This document shows, piece by piece, positions 20,769 through 30,094 of a stretch of 64,000 nt of DNA. Each line of letters starts with the position of its first letter. Positions within the stretch are counted from its first letter, which is position 1. The position numbers and the translations under genes were made by a program. The notes under the pieces were generated by a model that was not told where the DNA came from, made no database searches, and saw only the letters and a list, made by a program, of their open reading frames with translations. This DNA comes from Mucilaginibacter rubeus. GTDB taxonomy: Bacteria > Bacteroidota > Bacteroidia > Sphingobacteriales > Sphingobacteriaceae. Location of the stretch: assembly GCF_003286415.2 (NCBI RefSeq), contig NZ_CP043450.1, forward strand, positions 2,852,001 to 2,916,000, written 5' to 3'.

Positions 20769-21707
20769 TTACAGGTTTGCAGCAGGCGCAATTGATTTGA
20801 ATTGATCAAAGCCCAGTTCAGAAACATCTAATTTAAAGTTTTCAAACTGTTCTGCCGTCATATTAGCTACAGGTAGCCTAAATTCTCCGCAATCCATACC
20901 AACTAATTTCATGTAAGCTTTGCCGGTCGCTATTCCTCCGTATTTACCGAGCAGTCGAATCATATCTATTGATTTTTGCTGAAGTTGCTGTGCTTCGCTC
21001 AAATCATTATTGTTGAAAGCATCGATAAGCCAGTGGTATAATGGAGCGGCATAATTAAAAGTGCTGCCTACAGCACCCTTGCTACCCACAGCAAGCGCCG
21101 AAAGCATATTTTCGTCCCTCCCCCAAAGCATATCGTATTTACCGTTTTTAAAGTTGATACAGCTTTGAAAATCCATAAAATCTTCATGAGTGTATTTAAT
21201 ACCGGCAAGGTTATCCATTTTGCCATCCAGGGCTTTCAGCAAATCAAGCATCGCGAAATTGCCGCCGGTTAACACCGGGATATGGTAATAATAAAAAGGC
21301 ATATTAGGTACCACCGCTGCCACCGCCATGCAGCTTTCGGCCAGCATATTCACGTTGGCCGGTTTAAAGTAAAATGGTGATGTTAGCGAAACAGCATATA
21401 AACCTATTTTTTGAGCGTGTTTAGCCAGGTCAATACAATCGGCCAGGCAGGTTCCGCCTAAAAGGGGCATCACCTTAAAATCAGGATCATGGTTTGATGC
21501 CTTGGCCCAGGCTTCGGCCACCAGCTTCTTTTCGTTCAGCGTTAAGGATACCCCCTCGCCTGTTGAACCGTTGATGAATGCGCCGGTGATGCCGTTATGC
21601 TTCAGAAAAGCGTAGTAGGCCGGGATAATACTCAGGTCCAGTTCGCCATTTGCGTTCAATGGCGAAAAAGGCGCGCTGATCAATCCCTGTAGATGTTCAA
21701 TTTTCAT
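20769..21707 (-). CDS. nanL: N-acetylneuraminate lyase
   Basis: A class I aldolase splitting N-acetylneuraminate into ManNAc and pyruvate. The 312-residue TIM barrel of the DapA/NanA family shows GSTGEG (carboxylate loop, Ser48-Thr49), FYYYHIPVLTGG with the catalytic Tyr (Tyr141 by alignment to 'YNIP'), and the Schiff-base Lys171 in GIKYTHEDF. No signal peptide, so it is cytoplasmic. The HIPVLTGG variant favours sialic-acid lyase over dihydrodipicolinate synthase. The neighbours (mutarotase, transporter, 2-epimerase) agree. It is the first catabolic gene after the susC/susD pair. Confidence 0.95.
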   Translation of the reverse strand: MKIEHLQGLISAPFSPLNANGELDLSIIPAYYAFLKHNGITGAFINGSTGEGVSLTLNEKKLVAEAWAKASNHDPDFKVMPLLGGTCLADCIDLAKHAQKIGLYAVSLTSPFYFKPANVNMLAESCMAVAAVVPNMPFYYYHIPVLTGGNFAMLDLLKALDGKMDNLAGIKYTHEDFMDFQSCINFKNGKYDMLWGRDENMLSALAVGSKGAVGSTFNYAAPLYHWLIDAFNNNDLSEAQQLQQKSIDMIRLLGKYGGIATGKAYMKLVGMDCGEFRLPVANMTAEQFENFKLDVSELGFDQFKSIAPAANL

Positions 21708-21769
21708 GTTATATATATGTAATGAGCAATAACCGGGAGACCATGCTCCCGGTTAAAAAATAGATAATG

Positions 21770-23314
21770 TTAAAAAGAGGCGTAACCTGCTGTTTGTACC
21801 AACAACCTGTTATTGGTTAATGTGGTACGGTCAACCGGCCAAAACAGCGCATAAGCCTGCGATGCCGGTAATGTGGTATGTTCATACACAAAACTGTCGC
21901 CCGCCCGGCGCAAATCATACCAGCGCTTACCTTCAAATACAAACTCAAAGAAACGCTCCTGCAAAATGGCTTCTGTAGGGTTAGCATCAATGGTTTGATT
22001 AGGGAATCCCTGCGTGGTAGCATCATAATTAGCACCAAAAGCTCTTGCCCTTACCAAATTGAGTTCTGTTACCGGCGACTCGCCTAATGCTACTTTAGCC
22101 TCGGCAAGCATCAGCAGTAAATCGGCGTAACGGTAAATTGGGAAATCATTGGTAATAAGCCGTGCACCCGCGTTTTGCTCGCCCTGGTATTTATCTGTAA
22201 AACATCCGGCAATTTTAAAAGTACCATCAGCCAATTTTTGATAGGCTGGTTGAATGCTGGCCAGCTTGCGGCTATCCTTATCGTTAAAAGCCCTGAAAGC
22301 GGCTATCCTAACCGGTGCCCTGAGCAACCCGCCCCAGTTATCAATAGTAGGCGAAAACTGACGATTGGCCAATGAATCATAAAAATTGGAGATCAGGCCG
22401 CTTTGTGGTACAAAACTGCTTTGCACAAATGACATTGTTGCCTCGTTAAACTGGTAATGGCTTACAAATATCATCTCGTTATTGCCTTTGGTAGTTGTGG
22501 CAAAAACATCGCTGTATTTAGGCAGCAATTGCAGGGCAGGCACATTAGTTTGAATATCAGTCAATGCCGATTTGGCTGTAGCAGCATCCGCGGCAGCATT
22601 ACCACGATGGGCCGTCCACAAATAAACATCGGCTTTTAGCATCAGCGTAGCCGATTTTGACCAGTACGATTTCAGGTTTCTGAAAGAATAATCCGATCCG
22701 AAACTGCTTACCGATTTATCGATATCAGCTTTAATCAATGCCAATACATCAGCCGCTGGTGAAGCCGCCTTAGCCAGGTTGGAGATGTTAAGCGTTGAAC
22801 CCGAAGTTGGCTCGGTTTGGATGATTACATTTCCCCAGCTGCGGTATAATTGGAAATAGTAAAAGGCACGCATGCCATAGGCGATACCCAAATAGTAATT
22901 CTTATTTGTGGCCGATACAATATCGGTACTATTCAGTTTGCTTATCAATAAATTAAGCTGGTTGATATTGGTATAAAAACCACCAAAGCTGCTTATGCCG
23001 GGATTATCCAGGTTTAGGTTTTGAGTCCAGAGACGTTCAAAACCCTGAGTAGCCTCGCCGGTAAAAGTGCCGTTAGTGCCGGGATCTGTCGCGAAGATAT
23101 CTGCGCGCATCTCGCCCAGGGTTTGGAAAGCGCTGTTATTAGCCCTGAACTGTGTGTGTACGCCGGCTACAAATGAATCAAACTGATCGGCAGTTTTCCA
23201 AAAGTTACCATCGGTAACACTGCTTACCGGTGCCAGATCAAGTTGCTTCCGGCACGAGCTCGACAATCCCAGGATCAACAATCCTGCAAAGATGACTATA
23301 GTATATTTTTTCAT
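21770..23314 (-). CDS. nanU: SusD/RagB lipoprotein of the sialic-acid locus
   Basis: An outer-membrane glycan-binding lipoprotein that lids the SusC barrel. The 514 residues begin with a lipoprotein signal ending in LSSSC (Cys21). They carry the SusD tetratricopeptide-like N-terminal half ('LKADVYLW') and the C-terminal 'EAILQERFFEFVFEGKRWYDLRR' signature. In Bacteroides the counterpart NanU binds sialic acid with high affinity; that this one does too is inferred from its place between nanO and nanL. It starts 17 bases after the SusC gene. Confidence 0.9.
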   Translation of the reverse strand: MKKYTIVIFAGLLILGLSSSCRKQLDLAPVSSVTDGNFWKTADQFDSFVAGVHTQFRANNSAFQTLGEMRADIFATDPGTNGTFTGEATQGFERLWTQNLNLDNPGISSFGGFYTNINQLNLLISKLNSTDIVSATNKNYYLGIAYGMRAFYYFQLYRSWGNVIIQTEPTSGSTLNISNLAKAASPAADVLALIKADIDKSVSSFGSDYSFRNLKSYWSKSATLMLKADVYLWTAHRGNAAADAATAKSALTDIQTNVPALQLLPKYSDVFATTTKGNNEMIFVSHYQFNEATMSFVQSSFVPQSGLISNFYDSLANRQFSPTIDNWGGLLRAPVRIAAFRAFNDKDSRKLASIQPAYQKLADGTFKIAGCFTDKYQGEQNAGARLITNDFPIYRYADLLLMLAEAKVALGESPVTELNLVRARAFGANYDATTQGFPNQTIDANPTEAILQERFFEFVFEGKRWYDLRRAGDSFVYEHTTLPASQAYALFWPVDRTTLTNNRLLVQTAGYASF

Positions 23315-23331
23315 TTCGAAATATTTTAAGG

Positions 23332-26300
23332 TTAGAATGATGCCTGAACACCTACTACAAATGATTTAGGGGTTGGATAAGTACCCTGGTAAACTCCGGT
23401 CAGCGCTCCGTTTGACACAGGTGCCTCAGGCGTCGGTCCGCTGAATTTTTTGATATAGAAAAGGTTGCTGCCACTGGCGAACAAACGCACTTTAGACAGG
23501 AACTTAGTTTTATTAAGCAATGACGAGGCAAAATCGTACGACAAGGTTATTTCACGACAAGCCAGGTAGTTCCCGCTCTCATAAAAATTGGAGTTATTGC
23601 CGTTTAGTACCGCACTGGCATTATTGCCCCTCGTATAGTTTTGCTTAGAGCCAACCACTTGGTCGGCATAGTAAACTTTGGGTATATTGGTATTGGTGTT
23701 GGTTGGCGACCATGCCTGTTTTTGAAGGTCGATGTAGTTAAAAGTGCCCTGGTAATTACCCAAAGTACGTGCTACAAGGTCATTATAAATAGTATTACCT
23801 AAAGTATATTCAAACCTTGAGTATAAAGAGAACGCTTTGTATGATACATTCACGTTGAAGCCACCAGTCCATTTAGGGTAGATATTACCAAGGTATACCT
23901 GGTCGCGAGAATCGATGGTATCATTCTTATCTACATCCTGCCAGTTTACATCACCCGGGGTAATATGTCCACCTTTGCCTGCTGCCAGGTTAGGGCCGGT
24001 GATGCCTGCAACGTTATCTACGCGGTTGCCCGCTTTGGCTGCGACATCGGCAGCATCTTTAAATATAGATACCTGTTTGTATCCATAAATCTGGCCCAAT
24101 GGCTGCCCTTCCTGGATACCACCTACCCAAATAACCTTACCCGATTTAGGGTCATACACCTGTAAACCGCCCTGCCGGTTGTTTTCGTTACCGTTATATG
24201 GCAGCTTTAAAACTTTGTTTTTTACATATGAAGCGGTCGCGCCTAAATCAATCCGCAACCCATTTGGGTTGTTGATCACGTTGGCTTTTACTGTAAACTC
24301 GTAACCTTTATTTTGTAAAGTGCCCAGGTTGGTTTGAATGCTCGAAAAGCCGGTATAGCTTGGCAATGGCAAACTGGTTAACAGGTCGCTGGTGATTCGG
24401 TTATAGTAATCGAACATGAAGCTTACCCTATCCTTAAAGAAACCGATATCGGCACCAACATCTGTAGTGCGGCTTTTTTCCCACCTTAAGTTGGCGTTGG
24501 TTAAACCTGTGTTCAGGAAGCTGCCCTGCCCATTGTATAATGTTTGAGCGGCATAAACACCCTGCACATCGTAGTTGCCTAAGCCCGCGATATTTCCGTT
24601 TGAGCCATAGCTTGCGCGAGGTTTAAAAGTTGAGAATATTTTATTAAGCCCCCATTTTTCAAAAAATGCCTCGCGACCAAGATTCCAGCCTGCAGATACA
24701 CCGGGGAAATAACCTATCCGGTTGCCCGGTGCTAATTGCGAAACACCATCTTCCCTCAATACAAAGGTTAACAGGTACTTGCTGTCATAAGCATAATTGA
24801 TCCGTGTAAAGGTCGAAATGATCCGGTTTTCGGCCTGGTTACTGTAATTACCACCAACAGCAAATAAAGTGGATGCATTGGCTGTTGATATATTATCCGT
24901 AGGCGCATTGGTACCATCTACCTGGATGCCCAGCGCTTTCTGATCGTAATATTCGGCACCTATCATGGCGCTCAGATCATGCTTGCCAAATGATTTGGTA
25001 TAATTCAGGATAGCATTATAGGTTTGTTGAAAGTTGCGGGAGTAACCTGCGATAGATTCCCGGCTGGTACTGCTGTATGATGGCGGGTTGGCAAACAAAG
25101 TAGCATAAGTTTGCGTAGCCTGCTGAAACGACTGATTAATTTGCTGGTTGAGGTAACCACTGCCCGACACCTTGAAAAACAAGCCCGGCATAATATCCCA
25201 CTTAACAGCGGCATTAGCTACGATCCTGTCAACTTCGTTACTGCGTTTAAGCTTACCCAACCAATATAGTGGGTTACCATCACTGATGCTATTACCAGGA
25301 TTAGGCTGCGTTTTAGCCGCGTCCAACCAAGGGTTAAAAGTTGGCCATAATGCCAATGTGCGGTACAGCGAGTTCACATCGCCGGCCGGCGCACCTAATT
25401 GCGATGAGGTTGAAAGGGTTACACCGGTTGATACCTCAACATTAGGTTTTACTTTGTACGAACCGTTAAAATCGCCGGAGTATCGGTTATAGTTAGAACC
25501 AACTATAACACCATCCTCGTTGTAATAATCCAAACTGGCAAAGTATTTTCCTTTATCGTTACCACCAATAGCGCTCAGGTAATGATCCTGCGTACGGGTA
25601 TTTCTGAACAATACGTTTTCAACTTCCTTACTATGATCTTTATAGATGATCTTATTGCCCGGATTGGCGGGATCATCCATGTCCTGCCAGCCTTGCGATA
25701 GCAGGTTTTGATTTGCCGCTGTTTCGGCACGGATATCAAAAGACGCAAGGTTCGCGGCATCCGTCAGCAAACCGTACCCGCGGGTAGCATTGATCTGCGC
25801 CAGTGTACGGCCAGAGTTTACGTTGCCTAAGCGATTATAGTAAATATAATCGCCGGCGTTCATGTAGTTATAGCCCTGGCGCTGGCGGTTAAAACCTTCG
25901 GTGAATTTATAGGTCACCTGCGCGGTTCCGTTTTTGCCTTGCTTGGTGGTGATCAGTATTACCCCGTTATTGGCACGCGCACCGTAAATAGCGGTAGAAG
26001 CGGCATCTTTTAACAGATCGATTGACGCGATATCATCTGCCGGGATATCATTATAAGCCCGGATAACCCCATCTACCACCACTAATGGGGCACCCGGACT
26101 ATTAATAGATGCGCCGCCCCTCAACACAATCAGCGGAGTTGCACCGGGAGCACCACTACTATTAACTACCTGTAAGCCGGAAACGGTTCCCTGCAGCGCG
26201 CTGCCAATGTTCGCCCTCGGCGCGGTTGCCAGCACTTTATTATCTAAAGTAGCGATAGCGCTGGTTACGCTTTTACGTGATTGCGTACCGTAGCCTACTA

Positions 26301-26631
26301 CCACTACTTCGTTAAGAGCTTTATTATCCGGCTTAAGCGCCACGTTGATAGTTGTTTGCTGCCCAACAGTAATTTCCTGTGTTCCGTATCCCATAAAACG
26401 GAAAACCAATACATCATTTGGCGATGCCTGGATAGTGTAAGTGCCATCGGCCTGTGTTGGGCCGCCTTGGGTTGTGCCTTTAATGGTTACGCTCACACCC
26501 GGCAGCGAGCTATGATCGTCATCGGCGGTCACCTTGCCGCTGATCTTTCTTGTTTGCGCCTGAACAACCATAAAAAGCAATAAGCTCAGTATGGTCATCA
26601 TGCCTTTTTTTAGGGTAAAACTTTGGTTCAT
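23332..26631 (-). CDS. nanO: SusC/RagA TonB-dependent transporter of the sialic-acid locus
   Basis: An outer-membrane barrel importing the ligand. The 1099 residues have a signal peptide (about 1-25) and a carboxypeptidase-regulatory-like beta domain (about 28-105, 'ISGKVTADDD'...). A TonB box region (NEVVVVGYG) and the plug follow, with LRGGASINSPGAPLVVVDGV and LKDAASTAIYGARANNGVILITTK. The 22-strand barrel ends in aromatic 'VGVQASF'. There is no STN domain, so no direct signalling to an anti-sigma factor is expected. Control more likely runs through the divergent GntR regulator. First gene of the minus-strand operon. Confidence 0.92.
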   Translation of the reverse strand: MNQSFTLKKGMMTILSLLLFMVVQAQTRKISGKVTADDDHSSLPGVSVTIKGTTQGGPTQADGTYTIQASPNDVLVFRFMGYGTQEITVGQQTTINVALKPDNKALNEVVVVGYGTQSRKSVTSAIATLDNKVLATAPRANIGSALQGTVSGLQVVNSSGAPGATPLIVLRGGASINSPGAPLVVVDGVIRAYNDIPADDIASIDLLKDAASTAIYGARANNGVILITTKQGKNGTAQVTYKFTEGFNRQRQGYNYMNAGDYIYYNRLGNVNSGRTLAQINATRGYGLLTDAANLASFDIRAETAANQNLLSQGWQDMDDPANPGNKIIYKDHSKEVENVLFRNTRTQDHYLSAIGGNDKGKYFASLDYYNEDGVIVGSNYNRYSGDFNGSYKVKPNVEVSTGVTLSTSSQLGAPAGDVNSLYRTLALWPTFNPWLDAAKTQPNPGNSISDGNPLYWLGKLKRSNEVDRIVANAAVKWDIMPGLFFKVSGSGYLNQQINQSFQQATQTYATLFANPPSYSSTSRESIAGYSRNFQQTYNAILNYTKSFGKHDLSAMIGAEYYDQKALGIQVDGTNAPTDNISTANASTLFAVGGNYSNQAENRIISTFTRINYAYDSKYLLTFVLREDGVSQLAPGNRIGYFPGVSAGWNLGREAFFEKWGLNKIFSTFKPRASYGSNGNIAGLGNYDVQGVYAAQTLYNGQGSFLNTGLTNANLRWEKSRTTDVGADIGFFKDRVSFMFDYYNRITSDLLTSLPLPSYTGFSSIQTNLGTLQNKGYEFTVKANVINNPNGLRIDLGATASYVKNKVLKLPYNGNENNRQGGLQVYDPKSGKVIWVGGIQEGQPLGQIYGYKQVSIFKDAADVAAKAGNRVDNVAGITGPNLAAGKGGHITPGDVNWQDVDKNDTIDSRDQVYLGNIYPKWTGGFNVNVSYKAFSLYSRFEYTLGNTIYNDLVARTLGNYQGTFNYIDLQKQAWSPTNTNTNIPKVYYADQVVGSKQNYTRGNNASAVLNGNNSNFYESGNYLACREITLSYDFASSLLNKTKFLSKVRLFASGSNLFYIKKFSGPTPEAPVSNGALTGVYQGTYPTPKSFVVGVQASF

Positions 26632-26646
26632 ATTTTATTGATTATT

Positions 26647-26671
26647 TTGTATTATGTATGACATAATACAA
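26647..26671. promoter_or_regulatory. Perfect inverted repeat, candidate operator for the GntR/FadR regulator
   Basis: TTGTATTATGT (26647-26657) and ACATAATACAA (26661-26671) are exact reverse complements around a 3-base centre, ATG. The core GT-N3-AC is the pattern bound by FadR-subfamily GntR proteins. The site lies 15 bases upstream of the nanO start codon and 136 bases upstream of the regulator's likely start. It could therefore repress the operon and possibly the regulator itself. Confidence 0.75.
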
Positions 26672-26807
26672 TTATGAAGTTTTAATTTTAATTTTGCAAA
26701 TCAATCCGATAAAATATTTTTCGGCTGATTTACTGAGTGTTTCAAATACACTAAATGAATTAGGGTATTATTTACGGTTGATTTGTATGTTTGCAGGGAA
26801 AGAAAAA

Positions 26808-27515
26808 ATGAAGAGCAACGGCCTTATTCAAAGCATAAAAAACATTGACACCAGTTCGCTGGTAGACCGGGTGGAAAAGAACCTGGTTGAACTGTTTATT
26901 GAAAAAAAGTTTAAGGTTGGCGATCCCATTCCGAAGGAACTGGAATTGGCTGATGCGCTCGGCGTAAGCCGCACCGTAATCAGGGAAGCCCTGCTGAGGT
27001 TAAGGCTGATGGGGCTGATAGATTCAAAGAAAAAACGCGGTGCGGTACTTACAAGTCCGGATTTGGTTTCCATCCTCGAAAAAAGTATGAATCCTGAAAT
27101 TCTTGACAAGTCTACCTTAAAAGAAATTTTTGAGATGCGGCTGGCACTGGAGATCGGAATGGCAGATTTTATTATTGAAAGGGTAAAGCCGGAAGACATT
27201 GCCGAGCTGCGCGCAATTGTTTCGGTAGAGCCATCTGCTTCCCAGGCCGCCATTTTTGATGTTGAGCAGGAGATCCGTTTCCACGGGAAGCTATACGATA
27301 TCACCGGTAACGAAACCCTTCGCAAATTTCAGAAAATGCTGCTGCCGGTATTTGATTATGTACACCAGAGCGGCTTACTGAAAAAACCGGTAAAGCATAA
27401 AAAGTTCGTATCGCACGCCGGGCTTATCGATCTGATTGAAAAAGGATCGGCCGAAATGCTCCGAAACGGCATGCGTAATCATTTGGAAAACCACTTTGCC
27501 AGGCTTTTTGAATAA
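26808..27515 (+). CDS. nanR: GntR/FadR-family regulator of the sialic-acid locus
   Basis: A 235-residue repressor-type protein. Residues about 17-82 are a winged helix-turn-helix (PKELELADALGVSRTVIREALLRLRLMGLI) and residues about 95-225 an all-helical FCD ligand domain. The FCD part has conserved polar positions in FHGKLYDITGN and near the C-terminal 'HAGLIDLIEKG' and 'NHLENHF', which bind metal and ligand in relatives. The name follows context: it is divergent from the sialic-acid operon, with a palindrome between. Sialic acid or a ManNAc-derived effector is an inference. Starts at 26694 and 26787 are also in frame; 26808 is chosen because MKSNGLIQSIKNID gives the usual short N-terminus and an AGGGA lies upstream. 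Confidence 0.85.
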   Translation: MKSNGLIQSIKNIDTSSLVDRVEKNLVELFIEKKFKVGDPIPKELELADALGVSRTVIREALLRLRLMGLIDSKKKRGAVLTSPDLVSILEKSMNPEILDKSTLKEIFEMRLALEIGMADFIIERVKPEDIAELRAIVSVEPSASQAAIFDVEQEIRFHGKLYDITGNETLRKFQKMLLPVFDYVHQSGLLKKPVKHKKFVSHAGLIDLIEKGSAEMLRNGMRNHLENHFARLFE

Positions 27516-27805
27516 AAGGTCGATGTAGTCGATGCATATAATATACCCGGACACCACGAAAAAACTGGCACCCTCCCCAGATTTCTGTGATTGTTTTTGA
27601 AAGAACATCTGTAAGGTTTAAATACTGACAAGTTTGGCTTCGCCGTCAATATAAAACAGAATTCTAAGGTCTTGTAAGCTTTGCAGTTATTTACTTGTCT
27701 AAGTTTACCCACTCCCCTAAAGTAGAAATGTAATCCCAAATTTCAAACGGCTTTACTGCTACAGAGTTGCTTCAAATTCTTTATCTTTCTTTAAATCAAA
27801 AAACT
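27516..27805. other. Intergenic stretch with no recognised element
   Basis: About 290 bases between the GntR regulator and the VIT-family gene, both on the + strand. Several short frames exist on the minus strand, but none has a recognisable composition or motif. I found no hairpin with a clear stem and no promoter box better than chance, although the promoter of the downstream transporter must lie here. Confidence 0.4.
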
Positions 27806-28495
27806 ATGCATCACGAAAAGCACTTGAAAAGCTCAGATACCATTCGCGATATTGTTATAGGCATGTCTGACGGGTTAACGGTTCCATTTGCCCTTGCCGC
27901 GGGTTTAAGCGGTGCTATCAACGCCTCGGGAATAGTTGTTACCGCGGGACTTGCAGAAATTGTTGCCGGTTCGATAGCTATGGGACTTGGCGGATATCTG
28001 GCCGGAAAAACAGAGATGGATCATTACCGCTCTGAGCTAAAACGCGAATATGATGAAGTTGAACGAGTGCCCGATCAGGAAAGAAAAGAAGTGATGGCGA
28101 TATTTGCAGGTTTCGGCTTATCCGGTGAGCTGCAACTACAAATAGCCGACGAGATGTCAAAAGATAAAGACAAATGGGTTGACTTTATGATGCGTTATGA
28201 ACTTGGTTTGGAAGAGCCTGGCACTAATGCAGCAACCAAAAGTGCCATTACTATAGGGCTATCTTATATAGCGGGAGGTATAATTCCTTTATCCCCTTAT
28301 TTTATGATCAGCACTGCAAGTACGGCGTTGCAATACTCCTGTGTTATAGCACTTATTTGTCTGTTCGTATTCGGCTATTTCAAGAGCAGGGTTACTGGTC
28401 AGCCGGTTTGGAGCGGCGCGGTTAAAGTAGCATTTACAGGCGCTATGGCGGCCGGTGCGGCCTTCGCAATGGCCCGATTGATTGGTGGGCACTAA
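27806..28495 (+). CDS. VIT1/CCC1-family metal transporter
   Basis: A 229-residue inner-membrane protein related to the iron/manganese carriers VIT1 and Ccc1. The first helix carries the signature GMSDGLTVPFALAAGLSGA. A second helix pair follows (EIVAGSIAMGLGGYLAGKTE), then a cytoplasmic helical metal-binding-type domain rich in Glu/Asp (about 70-140, including RSELKREYDEVERVPDQE). Three more helices close the protein (AGGIIPLSPYF and two C-terminal ones). The start at 27806 (MHHEKHLKSSD) is preferred over an in-frame upstream ATG at 27767. The cytochrome b561-like gene follows 12 bases later, so the two are likely co-transcribed, suggesting a metal/redox link. Confidence 0.85.
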   Translation: MHHEKHLKSSDTIRDIVIGMSDGLTVPFALAAGLSGAINASGIVVTAGLAEIVAGSIAMGLGGYLAGKTEMDHYRSELKREYDEVERVPDQERKEVMAIFAGFGLSGELQLQIADEMSKDKDKWVDFMMRYELGLEEPGTNAATKSAITIGLSYIAGGIIPLSPYFMISTASTALQYSCVIALICLFVFGYFKSRVTGQPVWSGAVKVAFTGAMAAGAAFAMARLIGGH

Positions 28496-28507
28496 AAACG
28501 ACAAAAT

Positions 28508-29182
28508 ATGAATAAGCTTACTTCTGTTAGAAAGGATATGGATCACTCTCCCAAAAACAAACGTTATTCGTCCCGGTTGCGTTTATGGCATTGGCTTAAC
28601 GCACTTGTTATAACCGGTTCATTGCTTACCGTGCTGATCAATTCAACAATTTTAGATTCTAAAAATGCATCACCGTTAATTATCTCGGCCTTAGCCAATA
28701 AACAAGTTAACGTAAATAACAATCAGGCCCGTGCTGTAGCGCATGACCTTGCCGATAAAGTTTGGGAATGGCATACGTATTTTGGCTTCGCATTGGCCGC
28801 ACTGTTTTTATTTCGGCTTGGTTTAGAGTTTTTCCAGCTGGCAGAGAGGAAGCTGAGCCATAGCATTGCAAAAGCCTATCGCCAGTTTTTTATAATCAAA
28901 CAGCAAAGAGAATTGGCAGGGCACGAATTTTGGGTAAAAACGATCTACGCTGCATTTTACCTGGTATTATTCATATCTGTTATTACAGGTTTCGATTTGG
29001 CCTTTGAGGATGATTTTCCGGCACTCCGTAAATTTCATTTTTTGAAGGAAATACATGAACTTAATATGTACCTTATTCTTGTGTTTATCCTGGTGCATCT
29101 GGCCGGTGTATTCCTGGCCGAACGAACCACGAAAGATAAAGGCATTATATCGGATATGATTAACGGAGGCAAGCAGTCTTGA
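28508..29182 (+). CDS. Cytochrome b561-like di-haem membrane protein
   Basis: A 224-residue protein with four hydrophobic helices and histidines placed for haem ligation: LRLWHWLNALV (His28), VWEWHTYFGFALAAL, and EIHELNMYLILVFILVHLAG near the C-terminus. The pattern fits the cytochrome b561/Ni-Fe hydrogenase b-subunit family, which passes electrons between quinol and periplasmic partners. The long loop between the first two helices (about residues 50-82) is hydrophilic. It is translated just after the VIT-like gene. Downstream, on the opposite strand, the next gene ends one base away, so this is the end of a two-gene + strand unit. Its electron partner is not shown. Confidence 0.82.
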   Translation: MNKLTSVRKDMDHSPKNKRYSSRLRLWHWLNALVITGSLLTVLINSTILDSKNASPLIISALANKQVNVNNNQARAVAHDLADKVWEWHTYFGFALAALFLFRLGLEFFQLAERKLSHSIAKAYRQFFIIKQQRELAGHEFWVKTIYAAFYLVLFISVITGFDLAFEDDFPALRKFHFLKEIHELNMYLILVFILVHLAGVFLAERTTKDKGIISDMINGGKQS

Positions 29183-29183
29183 A

Positions 29184-29951
29184 TTAAAATCTCCTGCCCA
29201 AAATCATTTTAATAATGCACTTGTCAGTTGCTTTCGTAAAACCATAGCCAACACCTGCGTTAAACTCCCAGTTAGGATTAAAATCAAGATCAGTTGCAAC
29301 AAATAACTGGTGTTCCTGCTGCTGGATAGGATCATAATGAAAAAATGGACCTGTACTGCCATAGTACTCCAACCCTAAGGCCACTATCTTGGTTACATTG
29401 TAGCTGCCCTTTAAGTTTGGGGAAAAGGTAAGGCCGATATGTTGATCGGGGCCGGCGAAACTTTTATCCATGGTTGGGTTAAAGGAAACATACCACTTAT
29501 TCCACTGTTTATCGATAATTGGCCTTATCTCCAATGAACAGGTGTTAGCATCAAAAGCGCTTTTCTGAAAACCAAACTCGGTAGAGATACTGACGCCAAC
29601 GGGCCAATCCCAGCTTTTTGGAGCCGCTACGCGGGGCCGGATATGTGAGCCGACATAAGCGGATCTTCCGCCGCTACCTACAGAATTAAAGAAATAAAAA
29701 CCAGTCTCGAACCAGGGTGTCCAGCCATGTGTAATCTCAATGGTTTCGTGTTCAACATGGTTGGTTGGCAATTGCCCGCTGGATGAAATCGTTTTGCTGC
29801 CGCTGAGGGTGTTGTTGCTGTGCAGCTCAATCATGGTTCGGTCTTGTGCCACTGTTTCGGAACCATAAACCTGTATTTCATAGTTGTCCTGGGCTTTAAG
29901 TATCGCGGTGCTACAAAAAAGTACCGCGAACATCAGTAATATGTGTTTCAT
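29184..29951 (-). CDS. Predicted outer-membrane beta-barrel protein
   Basis: A 255-residue protein of unrecognised family with a signal peptide (about 1-20, ending in LKAQ). The mature part alternates polar and aromatic residues in strand-like runs (WFETGFYFFNS, WYVSFNPTMDKS, NVTKIVALGLEYYGS, EFNAGVGYGFTK) and ends in an aromatic residue (GRRF). These features fit an outer-membrane barrel. It is divergent from the two-component system 143 bases away, which may control it. The gene ends one base from the cytochrome b561 gene on the other strand. Function unknown. Confidence 0.65.
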   Translation of the reverse strand: MKHILLMFAVLFCSTAILKAQDNYEIQVYGSETVAQDRTMIELHSNNTLSGSKTISSSGQLPTNHVEHETIEITHGWTPWFETGFYFFNSVGSGGRSAYVGSHIRPRVAAPKSWDWPVGVSISTEFGFQKSAFDANTCSLEIRPIIDKQWNKWYVSFNPTMDKSFAGPDQHIGLTFSPNLKGSYNVTKIVALGLEYYGSTGPFFHYDPIQQQEHQLFVATDLDFNPNWEFNAGVGYGFTKATDKCIIKMILGRRF

Positions 29952-30048
29952 TAATCAATTTAATGGTTAGCTGTGCAGGAAAATTAGGCAGAGACTTTGT
30001 AGCAAAATGGTAGTTCGGGGGCTACCGGATTTCATGTTCACTTCAGGA

Positions 30049-30079
30049 TTGCTACAATTTTTTAGCGTAATTTTATTTG
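30049..30079 (+). promoter_or_regulatory. Candidate promoter of the two-component genes
   Basis: TTG at 30049-30051 and TTTATTTG at 30072-30079 are spaced by 20 bases, close to the Bacteroidota -33/-7 consensus (one mismatch in the -7 box). It predicts a leader of only about 10 bases before the TTG start codon, so it is a tentative call. Confidence 0.3.
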
Positions 30080-30094
30080 TTAATCTATTAAAAA

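Noticed and set aside
26786..26793. TATGTTTG as the -7 box of the GntR regulator
   Set aside because: It fits TAnnTTTG but lacks a -33 partner and would leave only about a 10-base leader; it also overlaps an alternative start codon.
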